Position numbers and translations under genes: made by a program
Origin: a bacterium
GTDB taxonomy: Bacteria; Armatimonadota; Zipacnadia; Zipacnadales; Zipacnadaceae
Assembly (NCBI GenBank): GCA_030602615.1
Contig: JAUVZM010000010.1
Span: forward strand, 1-56,393
Direction of reading: 5' to 3'
DNA length: 56,393 nucleotides
In this document: positions 24,650 to 32,691 of the stretch, one piece after another
Position numbering within the stretch: the first letter of the stretch is position 1
How the letters are laid out: each line of letters starts with the position of its first letter
The notes under the pieces: model-generated
What the model saw: only the letters and a program-made list of their open reading frames with translations
Database searches by the model: none
Told to the model about the DNA's origin: nothing

Positions 24650-25921
24650 ATGAATAACAAAGAGCTGACCACAGAGATACTTGGTGAGATTGAGAAGATT
24701 GGGATAATTGATTCGCATGAGCATCTATGTCCGGAAAGTGAGCGGGTTGAGAGGGACACCGATGTCCTGGAGATGATTGACAACTATGTGATCGGCGACC
24801 TGCATGCGGCCGGTTGTCCGCCAGAGGTCGCCGAGAAGATTGTTGACCCGAAGGGCGAGATTGCGCCCCGCTGGGAGCTGCTGGCGCCCTACTGGCCGAA
24901 GATCCGCAACGGCTCATACGCGCGGATGTGGACGCGGACCCTCAAAGACCTGTTCGATTGCCACGAGCTGTCAGCCGCAGCGCTGGCTGAGGCCACTGAA
25001 AAGATGCGGCAGGCCAACCAGCCCGGCTGGTATAAGCAGGTACTTAAGGACCGGTGCAACATTGCCATCTCCGTGCTGGACAACAGCGATGTCGGCACCG
25101 ACTGTGACCGGGAACTGTTCGTGCCGGCTATCCGCGCTACCCAGTTCATCGAGGCCCGCGCCAAACAGCAACTCGAAGAGCTATCGGCAGACACCGACCG
25201 TGGTATTCATAGCCTCGATGACCTGGTCACTGCCGCCCAGAGCCATATCAGCCAGGCACACGCCGAGGGGGCCGTGGCCCTGAAAGTCGGTCAAGCCTAC
25301 CGGCGCACCCTCCAGTACGACAAGGTGACCAGCGCAGACGCCGAGCGGCTCTTCAACCGCATCTTCGACCACCTGGGTGAAGGCCTGTCATGGGCTGAAG
25401 CCAAGCCGTTGCAGGACCATATGCTGCACAAGTGCGTACAGGCGGCGATGGAAAACGACATGACCATCATCTTCCACACCGGCATCCAGGCGGGCGGCAA
25501 TAACCTGATCGCCAACACTAATCCGACGCTGCTCAGTAACCTGCTTCTGGAATATAAGCAGGCCCGCTTCGACCTGTTCCATGCCGGTTATCCCTACGCC
25601 CGCGAGTGCGGGATGCTGGCCAAATACTTTGCCAATGTGTGGGCGGACCTGGCTTGGACGCACATGATCTCCGCCGGCGGTACCAGGCAGATTCTGCGCG
25701 ACTGGCTGGATCTGATACCGGCTAATAAAATCCTTGGGTTCGGCGGCGACTTGCGCCACGTCGAGCTGGTCTACGGACATCTGTATGAAGCCCGCCGTAA
25801 CATTGCCCAGGTGCTGGCCGAGCGAGTCGAGCGCGGTGACGACACGATGGACGAGGCCGTGCGCATTGCCCAATTCCTGCTCCACGATAGCCCAGCGGAG
25901 GCCTTTAACCTATCGTTGTAA
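24650..25921 (+). CDS. Amidohydrolase, uronate-isomerase-like
   Basis: A 423-residue metal-dependent amidohydrolase. The HxH motif is in IGIIDSHEHLCPE near the N-terminus, further metal or catalytic positions are in IIFHTGIQAGG, LFHAGYPYAREC and ILGFGGDLRHVE (Asp). The general layout, including the FHAGYP region, resembles glucuronate isomerase-like and other large Amidohydro_2 proteins. The ATG at 24650 is preceded by AAGGAGGA with suitable spacing, so the longer open frame from 24512 is unlikely. Its TAA overlaps the ATG of the secreted GH26-like gene (TAATG), coupling the two. Confidence 0.82.
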   Translation: MNNKELTTEILGEIEKIGIIDSHEHLCPESERVERDTDVLEMIDNYVIGDLHAAGCPPEVAEKIVDPKGEIAPRWELLAPYWPKIRNGSYARMWTRTLKDLFDCHELSAAALAEATEKMRQANQPGWYKQVLKDRCNIAISVLDNSDVGTDCDRELFVPAIRATQFIEARAKQQLEELSADTDRGIHSLDDLVTAAQSHISQAHAEGAVALKVGQAYRRTLQYDKVTSADAERLFNRIFDHLGEGLSWAEAKPLQDHMLHKCVQAAMENDMTIIFHTGIQAGGNNLIANTNPTLLSNLLLEYKQARFDLFHAGYPYARECGMLAKYFANVWADLAWTHMISAGGTRQILRDWLDLIPANKILGFGGDLRHVELVYGHLYEARRNIAQVLAERVERGDDTMDEAVRIAQFLLHDSPAEAFNLSL

Positions 25922-27261
25922 TGCGAAAGCGAATCCTGTCCAGACACCTTGAACGATTGCGGCCATGGCCGGCTGCTGTGATGGTGCTAAGCCTGCTGGC
26001 GACAGTTGCACCAGTGCAGGGCGAGTGCTTCATAGGTGCTTACATCGAGCAGGATCCCGTCGTCGCCGGTGACATCGCGCTATTCGAGCGGCTGGTGGGT
26101 AAAGAGCACAGTAGCTATATGCGCTATCTGGGCTACGGCGAGCCATTCCCCACCGACTGGGTGGCCAAAGTCCACAACCACGGTGCTCTGCCCCATATTG
26201 CCTGGGAGCCAAACAACGGGCTAGACGAGGTCCGCGATGATGTGTATTTACACAGGTGGGCGCAGGCTGCCGCAGAGGCAAAAAAGCCGATTCTGCTGCG
26301 TTTTGCCTCGGAGATGAATGGCACCTGGATGATCTACTCGGGCGACCCCGACGAGTACATACGCAAGTGGCGGCTGGTGTACCATGTAATCAAATCGCAA
26401 GCACCCAATGTGATTATGGTGTGGTGTCCGTTTGCCACTCCGCGACGCACAATTCCCCTGTACTATCCCGGGGACGACTATGTGGACTGGGTGGGGGTGA
26501 ATATCTACGCCGTGCTCTACCACAACGGCGACATCAGCCAGCCCTCGCAGCGCGATCTGGTGGACGACCTGCGCTATGTATGCAGTCTATACGGAGCGCG
26601 CAAGCCCATAGCAATCTGTGAATACGGCGCCACTCATTACTGCATAGCGTCCCAACAGTTCAGCAGTAGCTTTGCTGCCGTCAGTATTGAGCAGATGTAT
26701 CAGGCAATACGGGAGCAGTTCCCCGGCGTGGTGTTTATCAACTGGTTCTCAGTGGATGCCGCCAGCGACGGCCTGGCGTACAATGACTACGCGGTGACCA
26801 CCGACAATCTGGTATTGAACAGCTATCGGCAGGCCATTGACGGGCAATACTTCCTGACCCAGTTGCCAGCCTCGCAGCAGGTGGCACTGGCAGCCTTCTG
26901 GCAACCTTACGGGGCTTCACTAGCGCAAACCACCACCGCACTAGCACTGACTGGCACACGGCGCCTCGCCGACGACCAGTTGGCCATCGTAGTGCGGGGC
27001 AGTCGCCCGGAAGCGGTAACTGGCCCAGTCGTCATCGAGGCACGAGCTGGCTCCGGGTTAGATGTCAATCTGGTCGAATTCTATGTAGACGGTCAGATTC
27101 TGGCCTTGACCAATGTGCCGCCATATCGGGTTCAGTGGAATGCCACAGACGGTGAGCCCGGCGCGCACACAATCCGGGTGGTAGCTCGCAACTCCGCCGA
27201 TCAAAAGATAGCTGTCGCGGAGGCCACAGTAATTGTGGCTGCTCGCCCCCATGACGGATGA
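25921..27261 (+). CDS. Secreted GH26-like glycoside hydrolase with C-terminal Ig-like domain
   Basis: A 446-residue secreted protein with signal peptide (hydrophobic residues ~18-35, ending near PVQGE). Residues ~40-310 form a GH26-type TIM barrel: LLRFASEMNGTWMIYSGD holds the acid/base Glu, and KPIAICEYGATHY holds the probable nucleophile Glu. The usual His before the first Glu is Ser here. Residues ~350-440 form an Ig-like (Big_7-type) domain with VEFYVDGQILALTNVPPY. Family members hydrolyse beta-mannans and related glucans. It is translationally coupled to the cytoplasmic amidohydrolase, suggesting that the polysaccharide supplies its substrate. Confidence 0.78.
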   Translation: MRKRILSRHLERLRPWPAAVMVLSLLATVAPVQGECFIGAYIEQDPVVAGDIALFERLVGKEHSSYMRYLGYGEPFPTDWVAKVHNHGALPHIAWEPNNGLDEVRDDVYLHRWAQAAAEAKKPILLRFASEMNGTWMIYSGDPDEYIRKWRLVYHVIKSQAPNVIMVWCPFATPRRTIPLYYPGDDYVDWVGVNIYAVLYHNGDISQPSQRDLVDDLRYVCSLYGARKPIAICEYGATHYCIASQQFSSSFAAVSIEQMYQAIREQFPGVVFINWFSVDAASDGLAYNDYAVTTDNLVLNSYRQAIDGQYFLTQLPASQQVALAAFWQPYGASLAQTTTALALTGTRRLADDQLAIVVRGSRPEAVTGPVVIEARAGSGLDVNLVEFYVDGQILALTNVPPYRVQWNATDGEPGAHTIRVVARNSADQKIAVAEATVIVAARPHDG

Positions 27262-27285
27262 ATGGTTGTGACAGGAAGCCTTGAG

Positions 27286-27474
27286 TTACTCAGCCCAGGA
27301 AATGGCCTCCGTCGGACAGGAGTCGATGGCCTCCTGGATGACGTCCTCGTCGTCGCCCTCTGGGTCAATAACCACCGAGATGCCCTCGTCATTGAGCTCA
27401 AATGTATTAGGCGCAATATCCACACACAACTCACAACCGGTACAAAGGTCAGCATCTACTTCTGGAACAGGCAC
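27286..27474 (-). CDS. Single-cluster ferredoxin
   Basis: A 62-residue ferredoxin starting at a GTG that follows GGAGG by about seven bases. It has the pattern CTGCELC near the N-terminus and a fourth Cys in DSCPTEAISW, thus ligands for one [4Fe-4S] cluster; no second set is present. Length and motif match small monocluster ferredoxins found in anaerobes and in actinobacterial P450 systems. An extended frame upstream exists but has no homology-like features and runs into the next gene, so the short form is preferred. The electron partner is unknown; radical SAM enzymes or the corrinoid activation step of the neighbouring cluster are possible. Confidence 0.85.
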   Translation of the reverse strand: MPVPEVDADLCTGCELCVDIAPNTFELNDEGISVVIDPEGDDEDVIQEAIDSCPTEAISWAE

Positions 27475-27583
27475 GTAAGTCACCTCCTCATTGTATTGGG
27501 ACGCAGTTTGTTTGATTCTCCTCCCAGCACTTGATACCTCCCCGGCCCGACGGAAGGCCACAGGCAAGCTGGCTAGGATCTGT

Positions 27584-28174
27584 CTACTCCCGGTACTTTT
27601 TCTTGTCTCCGCCGCCGGTTGTCCACACCTGCGTGCCCGACCCACCCGGCTGCACCTCACCGTCCTGGTGGCAGTGGGGGCAGGTCATAACCAGGCCCTG
27701 CTTGGTCTGGCGCACTGAAGCCCCACAGCTAACCGTCCCACAGCCGCTGCACACTACCAGTCCTGGTGCTCCACAGCAGGGACACCCCGGATAGTCGCTT
27801 AGGTCAAACTCGGCTTTGACATTTCTTCCGGCGCCGACGGCCGACTCATCTTCCGGTCCACGCCGCTGTTCAGCACCGGCATACGTGAAGCGGCCTGGCT
27901 GTACCTGGCGGAAGCGGACAATGAAACCGTCACGTGCTTGACTGCAAACCGCCGGAATGTCAACCCAGTTAGCCGTCCCTTCAGCCACCGCCGCATCCAA
28001 TCCCGATATGGCCGGCAAATCCTCCTCAGATGTGTCGGCAATATCCTGTTGCGTAATCTCTAAGAGTTCGCCGGACGACTCTTCGGTGGGCTGAGGTTCG
28101 CCGTGGAGTTCGATTTCCAACTCTTCAGGCTCAGATGGTTCCTCAGGCGTTGGCCTTGGCTCATCGTCGGCCAT
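27584..28174 (-). CDS. Acidic protein with TerY-C-like zinc-binding domain
   Basis: A 196-residue protein. The first ~65 residues are very acidic and probably disordered. The C-terminal part contains FDLSDYPGCPCCGAPGLVVC, then CGTVSCG and VMTCPHCHQDG. This spacing of CxxC pairs closely resembles the metal-binding domain at the C-terminus of TerY-like von Willebrand proteins of tellurium-resistance/stress systems, but no vWA, kinase or phosphatase partner is in the window. GGAGG precedes the ATG. It lies 110 bases upstream of the ferredoxin on the same strand. Its role is unknown; the domain call rests on motif spacing and is moderately secure. Confidence 0.68.
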   Translation of the reverse strand: MADDEPRPTPEEPSEPEELEIELHGEPQPTEESSGELLEITQQDIADTSEEDLPAISGLDAAVAEGTANWVDIPAVCSQARDGFIVRFRQVQPGRFTYAGAEQRRGPEDESAVGAGRNVKAEFDLSDYPGCPCCGAPGLVVCSGCGTVSCGASVRQTKQGLVMTCPHCHQDGEVQPGGSGTQVWTTGGGDKKKYRE

Positions 28175-28338
28175 ACTCGCTCAACCTCCGGTAGCATTTC
28201 TCTTATTCGATTCCGGTGTAGCTGTTTTCAGCAAGACAGGCCAGAAATCCTCCCATTGTTGACCCGATTGTGAAGGAAGCGTGGTAACAGTTGCCGCAGC
28301 CGACGACTTTATCATCTTCCACCGCAGTCGTCAAGCCG

Positions 28339-28368
28339 TTGACAACCTCGAGAGCAATCTCCTATAAT
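28339..28368 (+). promoter_or_regulatory. Consensus sigma-70 promoter for the oxidoreductase-isomerase operon
   Basis: TTGACA at 28339-28344, an 18-base spacer and TATAAT at 28363-28368, both perfect hexamers. Predicted start near 28375 leaves a leader of about 58 bases before the ATG at 28433. Confidence 0.75.
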
Positions 28369-28432
28369 CGCAGGAGTAGGTAGATAGCTGTCAATAGAAG
28401 CAACCAGCATTTGCTTTACGGAGGCTAAGCTG

Positions 28433-29461
28433 ATGAGCAACCGGCAAGTTGGCTTTGGAGTGGTGGGACTGGGCACATGGGGCGAGAATCACTTGAAGAC
28501 TTTGGCAGATGAGCCCGGGGTATATGTCGCTGGAATATGCGACATTAACGAAGAACTGCTGAACCGGCGGGCCGAAGAGTACGATATCCCGTTCATCACT
28601 ACAGATTATGAAGAGCTTGTCACTCATGAGGATGTGCAGGCTGTTTCGGTGGTCACCCCTGATTTTCTGCATTACGACATCGCGATGGCCGCGGCCCAGG
28701 CTGGTAAGCATCTGCTGGTAGAGAAACCAATGGCTACCAGTCTGGAAGAAGCTCACGCCATCGCTGCAGCCGCCGCCGAGGCGGGCATCACCCTAATGGT
28801 GGACTTCCACAACCGCTGGAATCCCACTATCATGGAAATGAAGAAGGCCATCAAGGCCGGCGAGCTGGGGGAAGTAAAGATGGCCTCATTGCGCATGAGC
28901 AATCGCATCTGGGTGCCAACTGAGCTACTCAGTTGGGGCGGTCAGACTACCGTGACCTGGTGGCTGGGCGCGCACATTAGCGACCTGGCCTGCTGGCTGC
29001 TGCAGGACAGGGCGGTGCGCGTCTACTCGGTCGCTCGCCGGGGTGTGTTGGCGGATATGGGGCTGGACACACCGGACTTTTTCCACAGCATCTTGGAATT
29101 TGCTGGCGGGGCAGTGGTTCACCTTGACAACTGTTGGATCCTGGGTGATGCTATGCCTGCAGTCATTGACTTTCAGGTACAGCTCGTCGGCTCCGAGGGC
29201 ACGATGTACGCCGATTGCAGCCACAATCTCAGCTCCCAAAAGTACACACATGACAGTAGTGAGTGGCCTAATCCCCTGGTAATGATTGACTCACATGGGA
29301 CACCCCGGGGATTTGCTATCGAGAGTATCCGGCACTTCGCTGGCTGCATCCGTGACGGTCACCAGCCGATAGTCTCGGTGGCCGAGGCCCTTCACAATAT
29401 GGAGATTCTGGCCGCTATTCATCAGTCAGTGGACGAAGGCCAGCCCGTAGAAATAGGGTAG
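28433..29461 (+). CDS. Gfo/Idh/MocA family oxidoreductase
   Basis: A 342-residue NAD(P)-dependent sugar oxidoreductase. The nucleotide-binding motif is VVGLGTWGENHLKTL, the catalytic lysine motif is LVEKPMATSLEEA (about residue 97), and the C-terminal beta-sheet domain follows from MVDFHNRWNP. Family members oxidise inositols or sugars at one carbon or reduce keto-sugars. It has its own consensus promoter and is followed 40 bases later by a xylose-isomerase-like protein, a very common pairing in sugar and cyclitol catabolism. The substrate is not identifiable. Confidence 0.9.
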   Translation: MSNRQVGFGVVGLGTWGENHLKTLADEPGVYVAGICDINEELLNRRAEEYDIPFITTDYEELVTHEDVQAVSVVTPDFLHYDIAMAAAQAGKHLLVEKPMATSLEEAHAIAAAAAEAGITLMVDFHNRWNPTIMEMKKAIKAGELGEVKMASLRMSNRIWVPTELLSWGGQTTVTWWLGAHISDLACWLLQDRAVRVYSVARRGVLADMGLDTPDFFHSILEFAGGAVVHLDNCWILGDAMPAVIDFQVQLVGSEGTMYADCSHNLSSQKYTHDSSEWPNPLVMIDSHGTPRGFAIESIRHFAGCIRDGHQPIVSVAEALHNMEILAAIHQSVDEGQPVEIG

Positions 29462-29501
29462 AAGTCATCATTATTGGACAAGCAGGAGCGTGCAGAGTGG
29501 T

Positions 29502-30323
29502 ATGGCCGCAAGCCAGGACAGTGACATCAGAATAATTCTGTGCACGATCGCCTACCGCGATAGGCTACTGGACCACGTGCTGGACGTGGCGGAGGACCTG
29601 GGCTTCGACGGGGTGGAGATTTGGGGGCGAGAGCCGCACATCTCCGAACAGTTCGACGAGAATCGCGTCAAGGCAGTGCAACGGATGATCCACGAGCGGG
29701 ATCTGGTGGTGCCGGTTCTCGGCTCATACCTGCGATTCGGTTGCACCAAAATGCGCACCGAAGGCACCGTGGAGCTGGAAGATACCCTTCATACCGCCCA
29801 CTGCCTGGGCACAGAGATAGTCCGGGTGTGGGCCTCTGACGTGCCCTCCGCCCAGGCCAGTGAAGCGGTGTGGGATGCCACCATCCGCCAGTGTCAGCAG
29901 GCCTGTGACCAAGCCAGCAAGCTGGGCATCATACTGGCAGTGGAGATGCACGGCGGTACTCTCGCCGATTCCGGAGCCTCCGCCCGACGGCTGGCCGAAT
30001 CAGCTAAGCGTGACAACTTCCGCCTCAACTACCACATTGTGCCAGATGCAGAACTGCAAACACCCCTCGAACAATTACAGTCAGTGATGCCGTATGTGGT
30101 CCATATGCACGCCCAAAACTATGCCCACTTGACGGGTGCGGACGAAGCCAGGCGCGTACCACTAGGAGATGGGGCGGTAGACTACCAACCCCTGGTCAGA
30201 CAGCTTCGCAAGTCGGGCTACACCGGCTGCATCGCCGTGGAATTCTCCTGGATGGAGGGTGAGGGAAAGCGCGAGGCGCTGGCGGCTGACTTGTCGTACT
30301 TGAAGAGCCTGGTCAACGAATGA
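29502..30323 (+). CDS. Sugar phosphate isomerase/epimerase family TIM barrel
   Basis: A 273-residue xylose-isomerase-like (AP_endonuc_2) protein. Metal-binding positions are seen in GVEIWGREPH, LAVEMHGGTLAD, FRLNYHIVP, VHMHAQNY and IAVEFSWMEG. Such enzymes epimerise or isomerise keto-sugars and inososes, usually with a divalent metal. The ATG at 29502 is used; a GTG twelve bases upstream in the same frame is possible. It is downstream of and presumably co-transcribed with the Gfo/Idh gene. The substrate is open. Confidence 0.86.
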   Translation: MAASQDSDIRIILCTIAYRDRLLDHVLDVAEDLGFDGVEIWGREPHISEQFDENRVKAVQRMIHERDLVVPVLGSYLRFGCTKMRTEGTVELEDTLHTAHCLGTEIVRVWASDVPSAQASEAVWDATIRQCQQACDQASKLGIILAVEMHGGTLADSGASARRLAESAKRDNFRLNYHIVPDAELQTPLEQLQSVMPYVVHMHAQNYAHLTGADEARRVPLGDGAVDYQPLVRQLRKSGYTGCIAVEFSWMEGEGKREALAADLSYLKSLVNE

Positions 30324-30392
30324 ACCGTAGTGGGGTCGTCCGCCAGCAGCCCTGACTATCAGAATAGATAAAACGCTGATTGAAACGGACCA

Positions 30393-31067
30393 ATGACTGC
30401 CTCTGAATTAACTCGCCAACAGTTGGCTATCCTGCCCTCCGAAACACTACGCGCCGGCCCGCGGGCGCGTCCTGAAGTCAAGATCGTATGTATGGAGGGC
30501 AGCGATCTGCTAATCAAAGACTATGGCAATGGCAAGTCTCTGTTTGGCCGGCTGCTGGGACGTTTCCTGGTCTTTCGGGAGAAGGTAGCCTACGGGAGGC
30601 TCAACGGCCTGCCAGGAATACCGTCCTGCTACGGAACAGTTGATCCTTACGCACTTATCCTCCAGCACGTTCCTGCTGAACCTGTGCTGAATGCCGATTA
30701 CGAGCAAGTGCCTGCTGACTTCTTTCGTCTACTTTCCGAGTTAGTTGAGAACCTGCACAGTCGAGGCATCGCGCACGGGGACCTGCACAAGCTGGACAAT
30801 ATCCTGATTGACAACAGTGGGCATCCGGTGATAGTAGATTTTACCAGTGCCATAATGACCGGATCAAATCCGCTTGTGGCACTTGTCTTCCGTATCTTTT
30901 GTGACGACGATTGGCGGGGCGTATATAAGCTAAAGGACAAGATCGGCCCTGAACTGCTTACCGAACAGCAGCGGGAGTTTCTCCACCACCGCAGCCTCGG
31001 GGAGCGAATATTCCGGCGCATACGGGAGCCAATTCGTTCGCTGATCAAGCGGTGGTCGAGCAGATAG
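30393..31067 (+). CDS. Kdo/WaaP-like small kinase
   Basis: A 224-residue protein kinase-like protein. A candidate ATP-contacting Lys is in DLLIKDYGNG, the catalytic loop is GIAHGDLHKLDNILID (HxD as HGD plus the conserved Asn), and the metal-binding DFG is DFT in VIVDFTSA. These features match the lipopolysaccharide kinase/RIO-like group, which phosphorylates heptose, Kdo or other cell-envelope sugars. The basic C-terminus (RIREPIRSLIKRW) may associate with the membrane. It lies 69 bases after the isomerase gene and 109 bases before the ECF sigma gene. Acceptor unknown. Confidence 0.78.
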   Translation: MTASELTRQQLAILPSETLRAGPRARPEVKIVCMEGSDLLIKDYGNGKSLFGRLLGRFLVFREKVAYGRLNGLPGIPSCYGTVDPYALILQHVPAEPVLNADYEQVPADFFRLLSELVENLHSRGIAHGDLHKLDNILIDNSGHPVIVDFTSAIMTGSNPLVALVFRIFCDDDWRGVYKLKDKIGPELLTEQQREFLHHRSLGERIFRRIREPIRSLIKRWSSR

Positions 31068-31176
31068 GGCCACCAACCCGACAGCGGGCAAACCGTGGAA
31101 CTGTTGGGGCACTGCGCGGCGTTGTTAAGTATGAATAAGCGTCGCGCGTATCTGCCGGAAGATAGGCTGGTTTCGT

Positions 31177-31734
31177 ATGCATCAACCAACGGGCAGACGC
31201 AGGCGTGAATTCGAACGACTGGCGCAGCGGCATCAGCGTGACCTGTTCAATGCTGCTCGCCGGCTGACACGCACCTTGAGCGATGCTGAGGACCTCAGCC
31301 AGGAAGCTTTGGTCAAGGCGTATGTCTCGTTTGACCAGTTTGAGTTAGGCACAAACTTCCGGGCCTGGCTGCTGAAGATTGTCACGACCACCCACATCAG
31401 CCGTTGCCGTCAGCAGTCCCGCCAGCCCCAGACTATGGCATGGGACGACGGCGAAGGTGGCCCGCTCCGGGAGTGGCACAAGTCGGACGAATCGCCGCCG
31501 GAAGCAGTAGTCGTAGAGCAGGAACTTGATGAACCGGTCCAGCGGGCGCTGGCGCAGGTACCTGAAGAGTTTCGCAGCGCGGTTATTCTTTGCGACATGT
31601 TTGATCTAAGCTACAAGGAAATTGCGCAAGCACTCAACGTACCGCTGGGCACCGTGCGCAGCCGCATCTGTCGGGGCCGGCGAGCCTTAGCCGAGCACCT
31701 GCGGGAGTATGCCCAGCAGCACGGCTATCTGTGA
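31177..31734 (+). CDS. ECF-type RNA polymerase sigma factor
   Basis: A 185-residue sigma-70 family factor of the extracytoplasmic-function type. Region 2 spans about residues 10-75 (RRLTRTLSDAEDLSQEALV, then NFRAWLLKI), and region 4 about 120-175 with the helix-turn-helix LSYKEIAQALNVPLGTVRSR. It is followed after 11 bases by a zinc-finger anti-sigma gene, the classical sigma/anti-sigma pair, which implies release of the sigma factor in response to an envelope or redox signal. No autoregulatory promoter could be recognised upstream. Confidence 0.92.
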   Translation: MHQPTGRRRREFERLAQRHQRDLFNAARRLTRTLSDAEDLSQEALVKAYVSFDQFELGTNFRAWLLKIVTTTHISRCRQQSRQPQTMAWDDGEGGPLREWHKSDESPPEAVVVEQELDEPVQRALAQVPEEFRSAVILCDMFDLSYKEIAQALNVPLGTVRSRICRGRRALAEHLREYAQQHGYL

Positions 31735-31745
31735 GGTAAAGTTAA

Positions 31746-32528
31746 GTGGCCGAGCAATGCCCCGTCACATCTGAGGCCCTGTCGGCATTTGCTGATGGCG
31801 AGCTGCCCAGCGAACAACAGCGCAAGATAGCTCGTCACATCGTCACCTGCCAGTCGTGCAGCCGGCAAATCGGGACAATCTACGCGCTGAAGGTTCTCGC
31901 CGGCGGTCCCGCCCAGCAGCCTGCTCGCATCCCCAGAGGCTTTTGGAAGAGAGCACGCCGGCGCCTGGACGAAATAGACACAGTCGCCCGCAAGGTGGTC
32001 AGTATCGGCCCAACCCGCGCGCCTGCCCGGCGTCTCGCTGCTCTGGCCGCTGCCGGTGTTTTGATGATCATCCTGGCTGTGGGCATTCGCGGGGCACTGA
32101 TGCCCCGGTCTATGGGCTGGATGTATCTGGCCAAGGCTCATCGCACGGCCACAGCACAGTTGATCGCGCCAGTAGCCGTCCGGCAGCCCCCCGACCGCAG
32201 TGGTCAAGCTACCCAAGTAGCCTGGCAACCGGGGCATGCCCAGGCCATCCACACGCAGATGTGCAGTGGTCGCCAGGTGGTCTACTCGCGACCCGGAGCG
32301 GTCGTTTCCTACTTTATCCTGCCCTGTGATAGCCTGGGTGTCTCCGGACTTAACTTCACAAATCAGGGAGGGATGCGGTTTTACCTGACTGCGAGCGGCG
32401 AACTTTCCATGATCGCCTGGCGCCAGGGCCCCGGATGGGGGGTACTGGTCGGGGCAACAGATGCCGAGCAGTTATTGGAACTGGCCGGCTTGTACGGCAA
32501 GCCGGGCGAGCTGGGACCTGGATTCTGA
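31746..32528 (+). CDS. Zinc-finger anti-sigma factor with one membrane segment
   Basis: A 260-residue membrane protein starting at a GTG. The N-terminal ZAS-type motif is seen as ARHIVTCQSCSRQI (HxxxCxxC), which binds zinc and holds the sigma factor. One hydrophobic segment (about residues 98-118) crosses the membrane, so residues ~120-260 face outside and contain paired motifs such as VVYSRPGAVVSYFIL and LIGAT-like strands resembling a sensor domain. It is the partner of the ECF sigma factor encoded directly upstream. The sensed signal is unknown. Confidence 0.85.
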   Translation: MAEQCPVTSEALSAFADGELPSEQQRKIARHIVTCQSCSRQIGTIYALKVLAGGPAQQPARIPRGFWKRARRRLDEIDTVARKVVSIGPTRAPARRLAALAAAGVLMIILAVGIRGALMPRSMGWMYLAKAHRTATAQLIAPVAVRQPPDRSGQATQVAWQPGHAQAIHTQMCSGRQVVYSRPGAVVSYFILPCDSLGVSGLNFTNQGGMRFYLTASGELSMIAWRQGPGWGVLVGATDAEQLLELAGLYGKPGELGPGF

Positions 32529-32691
32529 GTGGTCTGGAAAATGCTGCCCTCTTCATCAGTAACATATCCCCGCCCTGCTCGGGAAGGTTAGCAGAGCACA
32601 CCCGAAGAAACTAGCAGAGCAATAAGCCCTTCACACTCTGTCACTCAACCGCACCTGGCGCGGTCACGCACCGGAGGGTAACTGGCCACTG

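Noticed and set aside
27286-27660. A 124-codon version of the ferredoxin
   Set aside because: The upstream part lacks ferredoxin features and overlaps the zinc-domain gene; the GTG at 27474 has a ribosome site at good spacing.
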